Part shown: piece by piece, positions 26,101 to 47,914 of the stretch
How the letters are laid out: the number at the start of each line of letters is the position of its first letter
How positions within the stretch are numbered: the stretch's first letter is position 1
Origin: Symbiodinium natans
Taxonomy: Eukaryota > Sar > Dinophyceae > Suessiales > Symbiodiniaceae
Reading direction: 5' to 3'
Assembly (NCBI GenBank): GCA_905221605.1
Contig: CAJNDS010002554.1
Coordinates: forward strand, 22,501-86,500
Length of the DNA stretch: 64,000 nucleotides
Notes under the pieces: model-generated
What the model was told of the DNA's origin: nothing
Database searches by the model: none
Seen by the model: the letters and a program-made list of their open reading frames with translations, nothing else
Made by a program: the position numbers and the translations under genes

Positions 26101-26181
26101 TTTAGGATTTGAGGTTTACGGTTGGAGAAGCCCCAGGCCCGCCTTGGCGGTGCGCTCCTCACGGAGGGCACGGAGCTCGTC
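11190..26181 (-). CDS. Unrecognised coiled-coil protein, multi-exon gene
   Basis: Not assigned to a family. Seven consecutive islands are all multiples of 3, all in phase 0, and all bounded by AG|G and GC/GT/GA: 26181-26143 DELRALREERTAK, 25424-25371 DATIDFLKTKIAFRLPCE, 24985-24914 ATLQNRLAVESLQCGG onward, 24271-24230 EIQQRLETERRRNE, 23612-23547 EMSRELQHAALEIDDLRAE onward, 22589-22569 VASLQAE, 21191-21138 EHNVLIASVEELERELAQ. Heptad-like leucine and charge spacing implies a long coiled coil. Probable further exons: 19922-19880 DTTKAAEEIPARLK, 15471-15418 AERQESLQEHFRSVQRRK, 11854-11765 ILLNPLKPHFLPNLPSTDT onward, and about 11265-11195 DLDPATLRDMDFEAVVRRLP. Weaker candidates lie at 10.1, 12.35, 16.4 and 17.2 kb. 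Both gene ends are unknown; two neighbouring genes merged here cannot be excluded. Confidence 0.55.
11432..11572. mobile_element. MITE-like inverted repeat (TGTAGGGGCCCCC)
   Basis: Termini TGTAGGGGCCCCC and GGGGGCCCCTACA enclose an AT-rich core of about 115 bp. Single copy in the window. Confidence 0.65.
11765..11854 (-). CDS. Coding island (possible exon of the coiled-coil gene)
   Basis: 90 nt in phase 0, ILLNPLKPHFLPNLPSTDT, then QQEWQLLNVTE. Very G/C-rich third codon positions support this frame over a competing proline-rich one. GC donor; joins in phase to the 11265 island. Confidence 0.5.
16990..17160. repeat. CCCTAAA array
   Basis: About 20 units including CCCTGAA variants, intron sequence of the coiled-coil gene region. 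Confidence 0.9.
18049..18156. mobile_element. MITE family C (AATTAGAATAGGGTTTTGGGGG core)
   Basis: About 105 bp, from GGGGCCTGAATAATTAGAAT to a CCCCTATATTA end. Other copies: 13806-13912, 20738-20916 (interrupted by a telomeric array), 30587-30695, 33487-33590 (reverse), 39120-39205 (partial), 42030-42135. Confidence 0.85.
21138..21191 (-). CDS. Coiled-coil gene exon
   Basis: 54 nt, EHNVLIASVEELERELAQ; GA donor at 21137. Left flank CCCTAAA, right flank TTTAGGG. Confidence 0.6.
23547..23612 (-). CDS. Coiled-coil gene exon
   Basis: 66 nt, EMSRELQHAALEIDDLRAE and then LKE. CCCTAAA block to the left, TTTAGGG block to the right, GC donor. Confidence 0.6.
24914..24985 (-). CDS. Coiled-coil gene exon
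   Basis: 72 nt, ATLQNRLAVESLQCGGDG and then EAMSIL. AG|G acceptor, GT donor at 24913. Confidence 0.6.
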
Positions 26182-29100
26182 CTGGGACGTGCGCTGCTCC
26201 CGGTGAACTTGACCCAACTTGCTGTAGTTCGGAGTTCGGGGTCTCAGTCGCTCAGGGTTTAGGGTTTAGGGTTTAGGGTTTAGGGTTTAGGGTTTAGGGT
26301 TCAGGGTGTAGCCTGGCAGTGAAGCTGCTTGAGCCAGATGTGTTCTTGTCTTGCCCGAACATCCGCTAAGACGACGCCACTGCGGCACTCTGTCACGAAA
26401 CAACCGAAGGTATTGAACCCAGTACGACATATGGCCCCTTATATAGACCCCCCAAATTGTAGGATCCCACTGTTATAAGGACCCCAATAAGGTACCCCTC
26501 ATCGTAACCCCCATACCCCAGAGGGGACTTAGACCAGGCTGTGCATGCTCATTGCACTCCAGCCCTTTTTCTCGCTCAGATGGGAGCATGTAGCCGGCGA
26601 CACTCTACACCAGGTTGCAAGTGCCCACCCAAACCCCCCACCCGACTGATCTTGCAATTCCCGCACCCTACCATCCTAAACCCAGAATCTCAAGAATGGA
26701 CCTTCAGCCGCTTAAGCCAGTTGACTCTGAGATTTCACTTTGTAATGTAGCCTCTGCTGGTCCTACCCCCCTCCGCGGAAAACGCTGACATGCTCGCCTT
26801 TGCTTCACTTGACGAACGTAACTGGCAAGCATGTGCTAACGGGAAACAAATTCCCCTCAAGATTACGGTGTGATTGTGTCCTGAAAGGGGTCGCCCTCCA
26901 ATTTTTGGAGCCTGCCTGGACATTTGTAGCATACAGACCGTCCTCGGCTACCCTAAACCCCAAACCCTAAACCCTAAACCCTAAACCGCAACTTGAAACC
27001 CGAAAGGGAGCTGAGGCACGAAACCGACTTTCTAAGTCGTAAAGCGACCCCCAGATTCCTGCGGTGCGTCTGAGCAGGGAGCTGAAAGTAAGGTGGGTCT
27101 TGCTTTTCCTCTAAGGGTCCATGTACCTAAATCGGCTATACTTGGGTCGTAAAGCACCTACCCAATGACTTTGGGGCCCAAGAATATAATCGTAAGGTAC
27201 ATGGACCCTTTTGGTCCGGCTCATCCTATTTCATAACACAAGATGAACCCGCAAAAAGAGACACCCCCCCCCCACAGAGCACAATATCCCCTAATTAGGG
27301 AATATTGCTTAATTTATATAGGGATCCTTAATATGGTTTAAGGTATATTCCTTAATCAAGGGGTATTGGGCTCTTTGGGCCCGCCCAGAGGAGAGTCCTC
27401 TCGCCGCCGAAGCAGCGACAGAAGCTCCTGAAGTGGTGCTGGAGGGTCGAGGGTTTAGGGTTTAGGGTTTAAGGTTTGTTTCGGACGTTGAGGGCTTGAC
27501 GGGTTTTGGTTGGGATGTTCCCCCTTATACGAACAATCCTTAATCGGGATTACAATGCCCCCTATAATCCCCATGAAGGGGAACATCTTATAAGGTTTTA
27601 GTGCGTTTAGGGCTGAGCTTATTGGGGGCTAGGACAGTAGCGAACATTTCTAAGCGGAACTCCACAGAGCCCTAAACCCTTTCAAACCTAGAAAGCCTAC
27701 CCTAAACCCTAAACCCTAAACCCTAAATCCTAAACCCTAAACCCTAAACCCTAAATCCTTAACAAGTCCTGGTACGGCACCATCCCTGCCATGGCGTTCG
27801 AGGGCGCATTGGTTGGAGGCAGACGGTGTCAGGTGTGCTTGGCAAAATTCACCTCCCAGTGGCAGAGACCTGGTATAGGGGAGTCGGCAGTTTGCCCTTG
27901 TCTTGTTGTCTGTTAGCCTCTATGTTAGTTCTGTCCGATCTTTTTGTTCCCCTAGTGCCTGATGCAGTTATGGTGCTACGTTTCTGGATTAGGGGTCTGG
28001 GTCTGGGGCCACAGACTTGATGCTGGATAGTGTCGAGGCTCACGGCCCATGCCTGGCAAGCCTACTCATGGTATGAGCTGATGTGCTGCTGTCATCCAAG
28101 CAACAAGAATGTGTGAAATATCCATGTGACCCTACCCTACCCGACCCGACCCTACCCACTCAGCACCACAGCCAGTGCATACGCAGGCACATCTCCATTC
28201 TGGTTCAGCCGGCGAGCTATACAAGGGTTTACGTAGGTCAGGGTGGCAGGGACCTCTCCCTGATGTCATGATAAACTCTAAAGCTTCAGGTTAAGGCTTT
28301 TGGGGTTCGTTTCGGTTTTAGGGTTTAGGGTTTAGGGATTGGGGTTTGGGGTTTGGGGTTTAGGGTTTAGGGTTTGGGGTTTAGGGTGTTGTAGGTCCTC
28401 AAGTTTGAATTAGGGGATTGCGGGCGCGGGGACCTATAGCCTCAATGTTCCACCCATGCTGCTACTGAGCAACTACACGCTTTTTTCTGCAAGGACCCGC
28501 AGAGCCAAGCGAGTTTTTCAGTGGCGGCGGCAGTAGAATCCTTAGCTTTCAGGGGGGCCGTAAGCAGTGTCGGCAAAGCACTTTTGAGACCTGTCGCCAT
28601 GTGTCCTATACGAATCCGAATCTTCAAGTTACACAATTCCGCGTGCAGTAGTAGAAGGCTTCACATTGTTGATGGCCGGAGTCTTTTTGTTGCTTGCCTC
28701 TATTGTTACAGGTAGCGTTTACGGTTTAGAGGGCTTAGGGTTTCATCGTTTAGGGTTTCGGGGTTTAGGACTACCGGGTTTAGGGTTTGGGGTTTAGGGT
28801 TGCCTTAGGGGATTTGAGGATTGGTTCATAGGCTTAAGGTTTCTACCCGCAAGTGCATTGGTCTACTTACTTTTGTTGTTAAGTGGCACTTTTTCGAGAA
28901 TGCGGACACAGTATTCGTGCATAGACTCGTCCTTAATCAGCAACGCTTTTCTTTGCGACATTTCAGCACGCCTTCTTCTCAGCAACATGGCGGAAAGTAC
29001 TCGATTACACCATGTTTCTCAACATCTCGGGACGCACAGATCACCAAAAGAGTATCCGAACAAAGAGCGAAAAAGATGTCTCACAAAAAAAGAAGCGAAC

Positions 29101-30137
29101 TTGGCAATGTACCCGGACTTCGACAACCAAAGAAAAGTACCCGCTCGCATTCGCTTCGCTGGTAGGGTTGGAGGGATTGAGAGGTATATAAGGCAAATGG
29201 GGTATGTTCACGGCATTTAGTGGTTTAGGGTTTATGCATTCCTTAAACTCATTTGCTCATTCTTTCTACCTTGACTTATGTCTTTCTATCGTTCAATGTT
29301 CTAAACCCTAAACCCTAAACCCTAAACCCTAAACCCTAAACCCTAAACCCTAAACCCTAAACCCTAAACCATCGGGCCTGAGGGCTTTGGGGTTTGGGTG
29401 TAAGATGTTTACGGGGTTCAGGGCTTTGATTTCTTTTTGTTGCGCTGTTCCTCTCTTTCCAGAGGACAAGACCAAAAACTCAAGAACATAAAGACAACAA
29501 ACGGCACCCTTGCTGGCATATAATCCAGAGCATGCGCTCACGTGGCAGATCTGAATAGGCCGCTGAATGCTTCAATCAAAGCAAATGCGTTGCTTTCATC
29601 AATCCTGCCCACCAACCCATGCACGCAGGTGGCTTTCAAACGTATGATCCCTTTTGCACCCTAAATTTTCGGTGCCGTATTATAAAATTAGCGACCCAAA
29701 AAGAGACCATAATTTTGACAACCACCCACATGGAATTGCTTTGTTTCTCTGTGCTTGCCGAGGCTTACCACACAGTGTGAACCGTGAAGGCTCCTACTAC
29801 AACTCCTGAAAGCCAAAGACGAGAGCCGAATAGCCCCAAGCCTTTTTCTCGCCCGAACCTCTTGAGCCCTAACCTCGTAGAGCCGACGACAACAATCGAT
29901 GCAGAAGCCCTAAGAACTAAAAACCCTAACAAAGTTTGAAAACCCTAAAAACCCTTTAAAAAAATCTGAAAACTCAAGAACCCTAAAAGCCCTAAACAAC
30001 CCTAACAACCCTAAAAACCCTAAAAACCCTAAAAACCGTTAAACAAAAAAAACGCAAAAAAAAAACCTTAAAACTGTAAAACAAACAAAAAAACCGAAAA
30101 AAAAAAAAAAAAACACCCTTCAAACGCCGGCTGCAAC
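26182..30137. other. No firmly supported gene; possible exons
   Basis: Telomeric arrays, MITEs (26425, 27113, 27275, 27509) and A-rich sequence at 29.9-30.1 kb. Possible coding islands at about 27000-27055 and a 64-residue minus frame at 28442-28636, without recognisable family. Two overlapping plus frames at 28821-29220 have no recognisable domain. Confidence 0.4.
27113..27211. mobile_element. MITE-like element (inverted repeat AAGGGTCCATGTACCT)
   Basis: Perfect 16-bp terminal repeats AAGGGTCCATGTACCT and AGGTACATGGACCCTT around about 65 bp. Confidence 0.75.
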
Positions 30138-32751
30138 CTCGTGGCCGGGCAAAAGCCAGGCCCGGGCTTGCAACCTCCAGGAAGGCCGCGAGTGTCCCCC
30201 GATAGGGTTTAGGGTTTAGGGTTTAGGGTTTAGGGCTTAGGGTTTAGGGCTTGGGGCCTTTAAGGGTTTCGTGGCGTTCTCGGGCCTATAGGGCTTTGAG
30301 ATCGGTTGGGCTTTTGAGGCTTTGGGCTTGCGCACTCTTCATTCCTGCGGGGGGATAGGATTAGGGGGATATAGACCCTCTGAATAAGGTCCCTGTTTAA
30401 GGAGGGCCAGAAGAGGGGTTGAGAAGGGTTCCCCTTTAAGGGTCTTCCTTGTCCTACCTCGGAATTCCTAGCGTCGACATGGTGAGAAACCCCAGCGCGC
30501 AGGTAGAGTGCGGTCGAGACTGGCAGGCGGCAGGTGGTGTATGGCTGCACCTCTAAACTGATAGACCACACAAGGGATATTCTAGGCGCCTTAAGAGTAA
30601 GAATAGGGTTTTGAGGGGTTGTTGTAGTATACCTAAAAAGGGACTATAAGGGAACACTATTAGTAAATATTCCGACCCCTATATAAGTCCGTGGTTCACA
30701 TTGTAAGGATCAGTGTGACTCCTAGGCCTGTCATCCTGAACATGCGCAACCAACGATGCATTCTGTAAGACCCAGGCCTGAAACCCCCCCCTCTCTTCCC
30801 CAAGCCCTAAACCCTAAACCCTAAACCCTAAACCCTAAACCCTAAACCCTAAACCCTAAACAGCCACGCCCATGGAACATGTGGAAGTCGGGCGCAGGAC
30901 ATCTTCGCTGGTTCTTGGGGTTTGACGGCAAGGGAACGCAATGAGCACACCGAAGCTGCCCTGCAGAACCCTAAACCCTAAACCCTAAACCCTAAACCCT
31001 AAACCCTAAACCCTAAACCCTAAACCCCCCGAAACGGGCCTCTGCCAGCAGGCTCCGGTGCTTCGCAGTCTCCGTGCCTGGCCTCGAAGAAGATGGCTTT
31101 TGAGTTTCGGCTTTGAAGGCCTTTAGGTTTAGGGTTTAGGGCTTAGGGCTTAGGGTTTAGGGTTTAGGGTTTAGGGGGCTTGGCAGAAGGTCCTTGAGTT
31201 GGGGGTGCAGAGTGATAATTCTCACGTGATCTGAGGAAGTGAACACCGACAAAGCCGGGCTTAGGCTGCACTAGGCTTCGCCTTGAGGATCGTAGTCTAA
31301 GAAAGCGAACGCCAAATACCCCTAAACCCTAAACCCTAAACCCTAAACCCTAAACCCTAAACCCTAAACCCTAAACCCTAAACCCTAAACCCTAAACCCT
31401 AAACCCTAAACCCTAAACCCTAAACCCTAAACCCTAAACCCTAAACCCTAACCCTAAAACCCTAAACCCCGAAACGCTGATGCACGCCGCGCGACTTGCG
31501 CAGAGCACTCTCCACCACTGCGTAGATGCGGCGGTCCAGCAAGCGCTGGTCCCCCAAGATCCTGAGACGCTTAGGGTTTAGGGTTTAGGGTTCAGGGTTT
31601 AGGGTTTAGGGTTTAGGGTTTAGGGTTTAGGGTTTAGGGTTTATGGTTTGGGGGGGGGGGGGGGGGGGGGAGGAATGGCCGCTTCGTAGGTTATCTTGTC
31701 TTTGGGTATTCAATCCCAGGGTTGTTGCGGTCGTGGTTCTTCGTGGTTTAGGGCCCTTTGGGCCCTCTCTTCTCCTTGCGCCCGGGGGTCGAACCCAGTG
31801 ATAAGACACCGGAGGCTGGCACCAGCTCGCCATAGCGGATGGCACCTGTTTTCCGAGAGAAGAAAAAACAGACTGAAATCGAAGGACCTGCTGTACTATT
31901 AATCTTGCTATCCTTATTATTATTATGATTATCATGATTCTTGTTTGTTAGTATTATCATTATGATGATTGTAAGATATACTTGGGGCTGATGCAACGTT
32001 TCACGCACAGTTAGGATCAACACCTGAGATGTGTGCGGCTTCGGGGTTGACAGCTGCATCGTCGATTCCTAGATCTCTCCAACCTTGTCCACTAGCAGTC
32101 TGACTAAGACGGAGGTCTAAGAGCAACATACGAGCGGAGCAGGTGGGAAATGCTCAGTCCCCAAACGACATTTTCCAGTGCCATGATGGACCCCCCAACA
32201 AAAAGTGTACCAGCCCAAAGTCCAGGACTCAAGTATGTTGGGGGGGGGGGAGGGCCTAAACCCCAAACCCTAAACCCTCAACCCTCAACCCTAAACCCTA
32301 AACCCTACACCCTAAACCCTAAAACCCTCAACCTAAATCACTTAGATTCGAAACACCAAGATAGCGACACCCCCAAGCCTAAAGAAACGAACCCCAAGTG
32401 CCAACTCTGAGCCGCGAGGAGCTCTTTCTGGAGACCACCACAACGGTTAAGGGTTAAGGGTTTAGGGTTTAGGGTTTAGGGTTTAGGGTTTAGGGCCCGA
32501 GGTTTTGGGTTGGAGGAGGTCGCCACAACAAACCCTTCCGAGCTTTTAGGGTTCAAAACCTTGCGGTTTATCGGAGCCGGCAACACACCTGATGGCGAAC
32601 AGCTACACAATCTCCTCCGTACCACAACTTCTTGTAGCCCTAAACCCTAAACACTAATTAAACCCTAAACCCCAATTAAACCCTAAACCCTAAGCCGCCA
32701 CCTGGGTCCTTGGCGATGTCGGCCAGAGCATTGAAGAGACCGTGCTGGAGC
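30138..32751 (-). CDS. Unassigned exon cluster
   Basis: Islands 32751-32709 (LQHGLFNALADIAK), 31561-31496 (ILGDQRLLDRRIYAVVESAL), 31082-31040 (PGTETAKHRSLLAE) and 30174-30138 (VASPGLAFARPR) have AG|G acceptors. The last three join in phase. They could be the 3' part of the PPR gene or a separate gene; no family was recognised. Confidence 0.4.
31320..31450. repeat. CCCTAAA array left of a coding island
   Basis: About 18 units, paired across the island at 31496-31561 with a TTTAGGG array at 31572-31645. Confidence 0.9.
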
Positions 32752-32905
32752 CTGATTTGTGCGGGGCGTCGGGAGGGGGAGCGGGGGGGGGGGGGAAGAT
32801 GAAGGTTGGGATGTTCCCCCTTATACTAACAGTCCTTAGTAGGGATTCTAGTAGGGGGCACTATCATCCGGATGAAGGACTCTTAGAACAAGGGGGGATG
32901 TCCCC

Positions 32906-33486
32906 AGATGTAGGCGCAACTGAAGGCTTTCCGGTCAAGCTTAGAGAGTCATTGCAGTGCGGTATGGTGTGCGAAGGTTTCAGGTAGTGATGCTATGGCG
33001 AATTCCAGACATTGCATCATTGCAGGAGATGATAGAAACATATGAGTACGAGCGAAATCGGGTATCCAATAAAACTGAAAGACCTTGGTACAAAAGCCTG
33101 ACATGAGCTGAAACGTATACATGAATCAAAGGCAAAGGATGCTTTCTTGATTCTAGGTGATGGCTAACGACAAGTAACTCAACTTAGTTGAACTACATGC
33201 AGAATAGCATGCTGTGATGGAATCGTCCAACATGTTTAAAGCTGCCCCTAAACTACGGAGCCTAGAGGAAGACTCAAACCAAGCGGAGACAGAACAGCGA
33301 AGATCGGCTGCTAGAAACAGTTTAGTGTTTACTTAAGGTTTAACGCTGGCCAAGTGAAATAACTTGTGTAACTAACCAGCGATTGGCAAATTTAGGGTGA
33401 TTTTAACGCCCCAGATCAACTTGGTTGAACACTACTGAACTCGTCCAATCTATCGCAAACGTGCCCCGGCAGTCGAGTTGGCCCTA
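32906..33486. other. Unique AT-richer DNA, nothing recognised
   Basis: No telomeric units, MITE or plausible exon; stops in all frames. Likely intron or intergenic. Confidence 0.5.
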
Positions 33487-34529
33487 CACCCTACTATAGG
33501 GGTTCGGAAAGGCTACTAATCATATTCCCTTCTAGGGCCTTTGTAGTTATACCATAATGGCCCCCAGAACCCAATTCAAATTATTCAGGGTTTAGGGTTT
33601 AGGGTTTAGGGTTTAGGGTTTAGGGTTTAGGCTCCTACAGTAAATGGGAGGAAAGTGGAAGGCTGGCCTCTGCCGGCAGCCGGGAGCCATGGCTGCCTTT
33701 CAAAGGATGGGTTTAGGGTTTAGGGTTTAGGGTTTAGGGTTTAGGGTTTAGGGTTTAGGGTTTCGGGTTTAGGGTTTAGGGTTCAGGGTTTAGGGTTTAG
33801 GGTTTAAGGTTTGGGCTTTAGGGTTTAGGGTTTGAAGGTAGCGATGTCGAGGTTTTTAAGGGCTTGGGGGTTTATGGGCGTATGGAAGTAAGGCAAGGTT
33901 TCCTAGCCCATAAGACCCTCTGAAGAACAGTCCTGAGGCATGATCCTCTTCAACCCATTTAAGGGAACATATAAAAATGTCCCAAGAGGGCTACCTAGTA
34001 AGGGTTCGAGGCCGTAGGCCTCGGACCTTGGCCTAGAAGGTTCAGGGCCTCAACTTTCTCGGGGAGCCTTCGATAACAGCTGCCCTACTAAGATGATTGC
34101 GCCCCTCTTCTTCCCTGCTGGCTCAGTTTTCTGATCTCAACCTGGACCCTAAGCCAGAACTAGTATTTGCTTAAGAAGCCCCAAAAAGTCAAAGATGATA
34201 ATGCCTACATTGCCCTTATAAGGAAGAATGTTCTTTTGCTTCTTGAGGGTGGGGGTTCTTAAGCAAATAGCAGACAACCCCTCATCTGCAGTTTACAGCG
34301 TCTGGCGAGCCGACCCCTGGGCTAAACCCTAAACCCTAAACCCTAAACCCTAAACCCTAAACCCTAAACCCTAAACCCTTAACCCTTAACCCTTAACCCT
34401 TAACCCTTACAACCCTGAACCAAAGAGAGTCTGACATCCTGAAGCATCTTGGTGCCAGGAAGGCTTTTGAGTCCTCAACCCATCTCCTCACACCATGCTC
34501 AACATGAAACCCTCCGAATCTCAAATACC

Positions 34530-34795
34530 CCCCCCCCCCCCCCCCCCCCCAATCTGGACCCCAAGAAGAACTCCGAACTGCCCCCCCCTCCCCCCCCCTC
34601 CCCTCCTGCCGCGAAAAAGAAAAACGAAACTGTGTATGTATATATATATATATATGTATGTATATATATATATAGATATCTTGTATTTACTTATTTACGT
34701 ATTTCTATTAATGTTTCTATTTACTTATCTGTTTATTTATTTGTTTGTTTGTTTGTTTGTTTGTTTATATATATATATATATATACAGTTATAAC
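34530..34795. repeat. Poly-C, TA and GTTT microsatellites
   Basis: A run of about 22 C, a second C-rich run, two TA tracts and a TTTG/TTTA tract; the frames across it are low-complexity. Confidence 0.9.
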
Positions 34796-34820
34796 TTATA
34801 ACAACCGGGAACTCGGGAGC

Positions 34821-45306
<10,486 letters not shown>

Positions 45307-47887
45307 CTGCATAAGCTCAGGGCTTAGGGTTTACAGGGTTTAGGGTTTAAGGGTTTAAGGGTTTTAGGGTTTAAGGGTTTGAGGGTTTAAGGCTTTGAGG
45401 GTTTATGGGTTAAGGGTTTTGGGTTTAGGGGTTGAGGTTTAGAACTTCTCAGTTTTCAACTGCTAGGGTGTCGAGGCAGGCAAACTCCAGAACAATGCGG
45501 CTCTGGGCTTGTCGGTTCGAGGTTTAAGGTTCACGGGCCCGGCAAGACGACAACACAAACAGCAAAGAAGGCAGCGAGGGGTTGAGGGTTTAGGGTTTAG
45601 GGAGATCGGGGTACTGGCAGTCAGACGGCATCTTCTACCCTGCAAGAGTCTCTGGGAGGAGCAGTACCCCGGACCTAACTTAACATCCTAGCCTCAGAAG
45701 GTTTTTTTTTAAATTCAGACTGATATCAGCTTTGCACTCCAGAACCCCACGATAATGCATCCGTCATCTCTTTGATCAACGTTCTCAGGTATTCTGATCA
45801 CAAGCTCGCCGTACATGCAAACCCCCAAAACTCAAAGCCTGAAGCATTCTGAAGCATAACTTGATAGCCCACTAACCACCCTTTTGGGGTTGGTTGCTTG
45901 ATTAGGGAACCTTGAACCAAAAACAGGGAAAGGGGCACCACCGGGCTACCAAGAGAATATGAAGCATTCGGAAGGCATCTGGCACCCTAGACCCTAGACC
46001 CTAAACCCTAAACCGCGGTGCATCGAAGCCGGAGCCCAGCCTGGTGCCTCCCATCTCGGGACATCTCAGCGAATTCGCCGGTCCCAGAGGATGCGAAGGG
46101 AGCTACGAGATCGGCTAGGGTTTAGGGTTTAGGGTTTAGGGTTTAGGGTTTAGGGTTTAGGGTTTAGGGTTTAGTAGGGTTTAGTAGGGTTTAGTAGGGT
46201 TTAGTAGGGTTTAGTAGGGTTTAGTAGGGTTTAGTAGGGTTTAGTAGGGTTTAGTAGGGTTTAGTAGGGTTTAGTAGGGTTTAGTAGGGTTTAGTAGGGT
46301 TTAGTAGGGTTTAGTAGGGTTTAGTAGGGTTTAGTAGGGTTGAGTAGGCTTTAGCAGGGTTTAGAGGTTAGTAGGGTTTAGTAGGGTTTAGTAGGGTTTA
46401 GTAGGGTTTAGTCGAGTTTAGTAGGGTTTAGTCGAGGTTAGTCGGGTTTAGTAGGGTTTAGTAGGGTTTAGTAGGGTTCAGGGTTTAGGGTTTAGTGGTT
46501 AGGGTTTAGGGTTTAGGGTTTAGGGTTTAGGGTTTAGGGTTTAGGATTCAGGGTTTAGGGTTTGGGTGTAAGGTTTAGGGCTTAAGGTTTGAGACGGGAT
46601 TTGGGTCTAGGAACTTTAGGAATTGGGGGGGTGGTTGATGGTTTGGATTCGTGAGCTTTAAACCACAAGGGTCGGCGACGTTGGCTTTAGGGGTTCGATG
46701 GGGTTTAGGCTTCTAGGGAGTAGGGTTTAGGGTTTAGGGTTTTGGGTTCAGGCCCACACCCTAAACCCTAAACAAACCATGAGGGTTGGATCCCCGGTTA
46801 AGCTCGGCCCACGGCTATAGGCGGAGGCGGGGGCGGGGGGGGGGGGTCTGTGGAAACGAGGGGTTTCGGGCCAGCTTGCTGCTGGATTTGGATGCAGCGT
46901 CTAACCTTGAATCGCTGGGTCCGAGTTTAGAAACCCTACTTTGGAGTAGACCCTGGAAAAAAGGTATACACTTCTGGGTAGAAGTAGCTATAGTAGGAAC
47001 CCAGAACCCCAAAAACATGTTAAAGCAGAGTACTCCAACACCCAGGAAATGATGTTGTGTGTTGGTGGTTCCCAGGAGGTCAGGATCGCAATATCCACAA
47101 GCTGTCCGGGCCAGAACGCTTCAACCGGGCCAAGTACCTGTGGCCTGGTCTCACCAGCTTGTTTAGGGTTTAGGGGTTTAGCTGCACCATTGTTGGGGTA
47201 CCATTAGAAATATCTATTTTGTTCCTTATTGGGTTTACGTATTCATAAAAATGCGACATGATTTCAACACAATGACCCAGTTAGGGAGTTGTTAGGGCAG
47301 CTGGGAGCAGGGGGGGGGGGGGGGGGGAGGAGTTTGGGCGTTTGCACAGCCCCGAAACCCAACACAACAAACCTGCTGAGTGCACCCTGGTGGGGTCCCA
47401 GCTCGGTATCCTCCGTCTAACCGGAACTTTTTGGCGGGGTGTAGCAGTTCAAAACTCCAACGACTAGCGCCCATGAGCCTGGGGACTAAGGTTGTGAGTT
47501 TCGGGGGGGTTTACATATTCAGGCCTGCTGAGCATCGAACCATGCCCTTAGAGACCAGAGGACCAGGTGACCTGGAGGTTGTTTAAAGAGGAGCCGGGAA
47601 CTGGGACAAGCCACCGGTGCCTGAGATCCCTTAAGATGCCCACGGTTTAGGGTTTAGGGTTTAGGGTTTAGGGTTTAGGGTTTAGGGCGCAAGCTTGTGC
47701 ATGATAGAAGCACGAGCACCCTAAGTTCTCTCCTGGCTCGGAGCGGACTTCGGGTCAGGGCTTCATTAGGGTTCAGGGTTTAGGGGTTTAGGGTTTTAGG
47801 GTTGTAGGGTTTAGGGTTTTAGGGTTTTAGGGTTTAGGGGAACCCATTTTTTATGCCACTGCTCCCTGAAGTCTGATGCGCCCACAC
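45307..47887. other. Region between PPR and eS4 genes
   Basis: Telomeric arrays, the 10-bp satellite and a MITE copy. Two coding-like islands: about 46010-46110 on minus (possible upstream PPR exon) and 47085-47158 on plus (DRNIHKLSGPERFNRAKYLW, G/C-rich third positions), the only plus-strand exon-like island noted. The eS4 3' UTR must lie just below 47888. Confidence 0.4.
46118..46480. repeat. TTTAGGG array converting to a 10-bp GGGTTTAGTA satellite
   Basis: About nine perfect TTTAGGG units, then about 25 copies of the 10-mer GGGTTTAGTA, decaying at the right end (GTCGAG variants), then TTTAGGG again. Confidence 0.95.
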
Positions 47888-47914
47888 TCACTTGCTCATG
47901 CGCTGGGTTCGGTC
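47888..47914 (-). CDS. RPS4: eS4 exon 16 (stop)
   Basis: 27 nt, DRTQRMSK and TGA at 47890-47888. The acceptor context AGGACCG repeats the donor context of exon 15. Confidence 0.85.
   Translation of the reverse strand, partial: DRTQRMSK

Noticed and set aside
28821-29220. Two overlapping plus frames of 114 and 120 residues
   Set aside because: No recognisable domain, no telomeric-flanked island structure, and they overlap each other in different frames.
31770-31880. tRNA-like box B (GGGTTCGACCCC, minus strand) and A-box-like bases
   Set aside because: T-arm pairs but no matching acceptor stem; at most a decayed tRNA-derived SINE.
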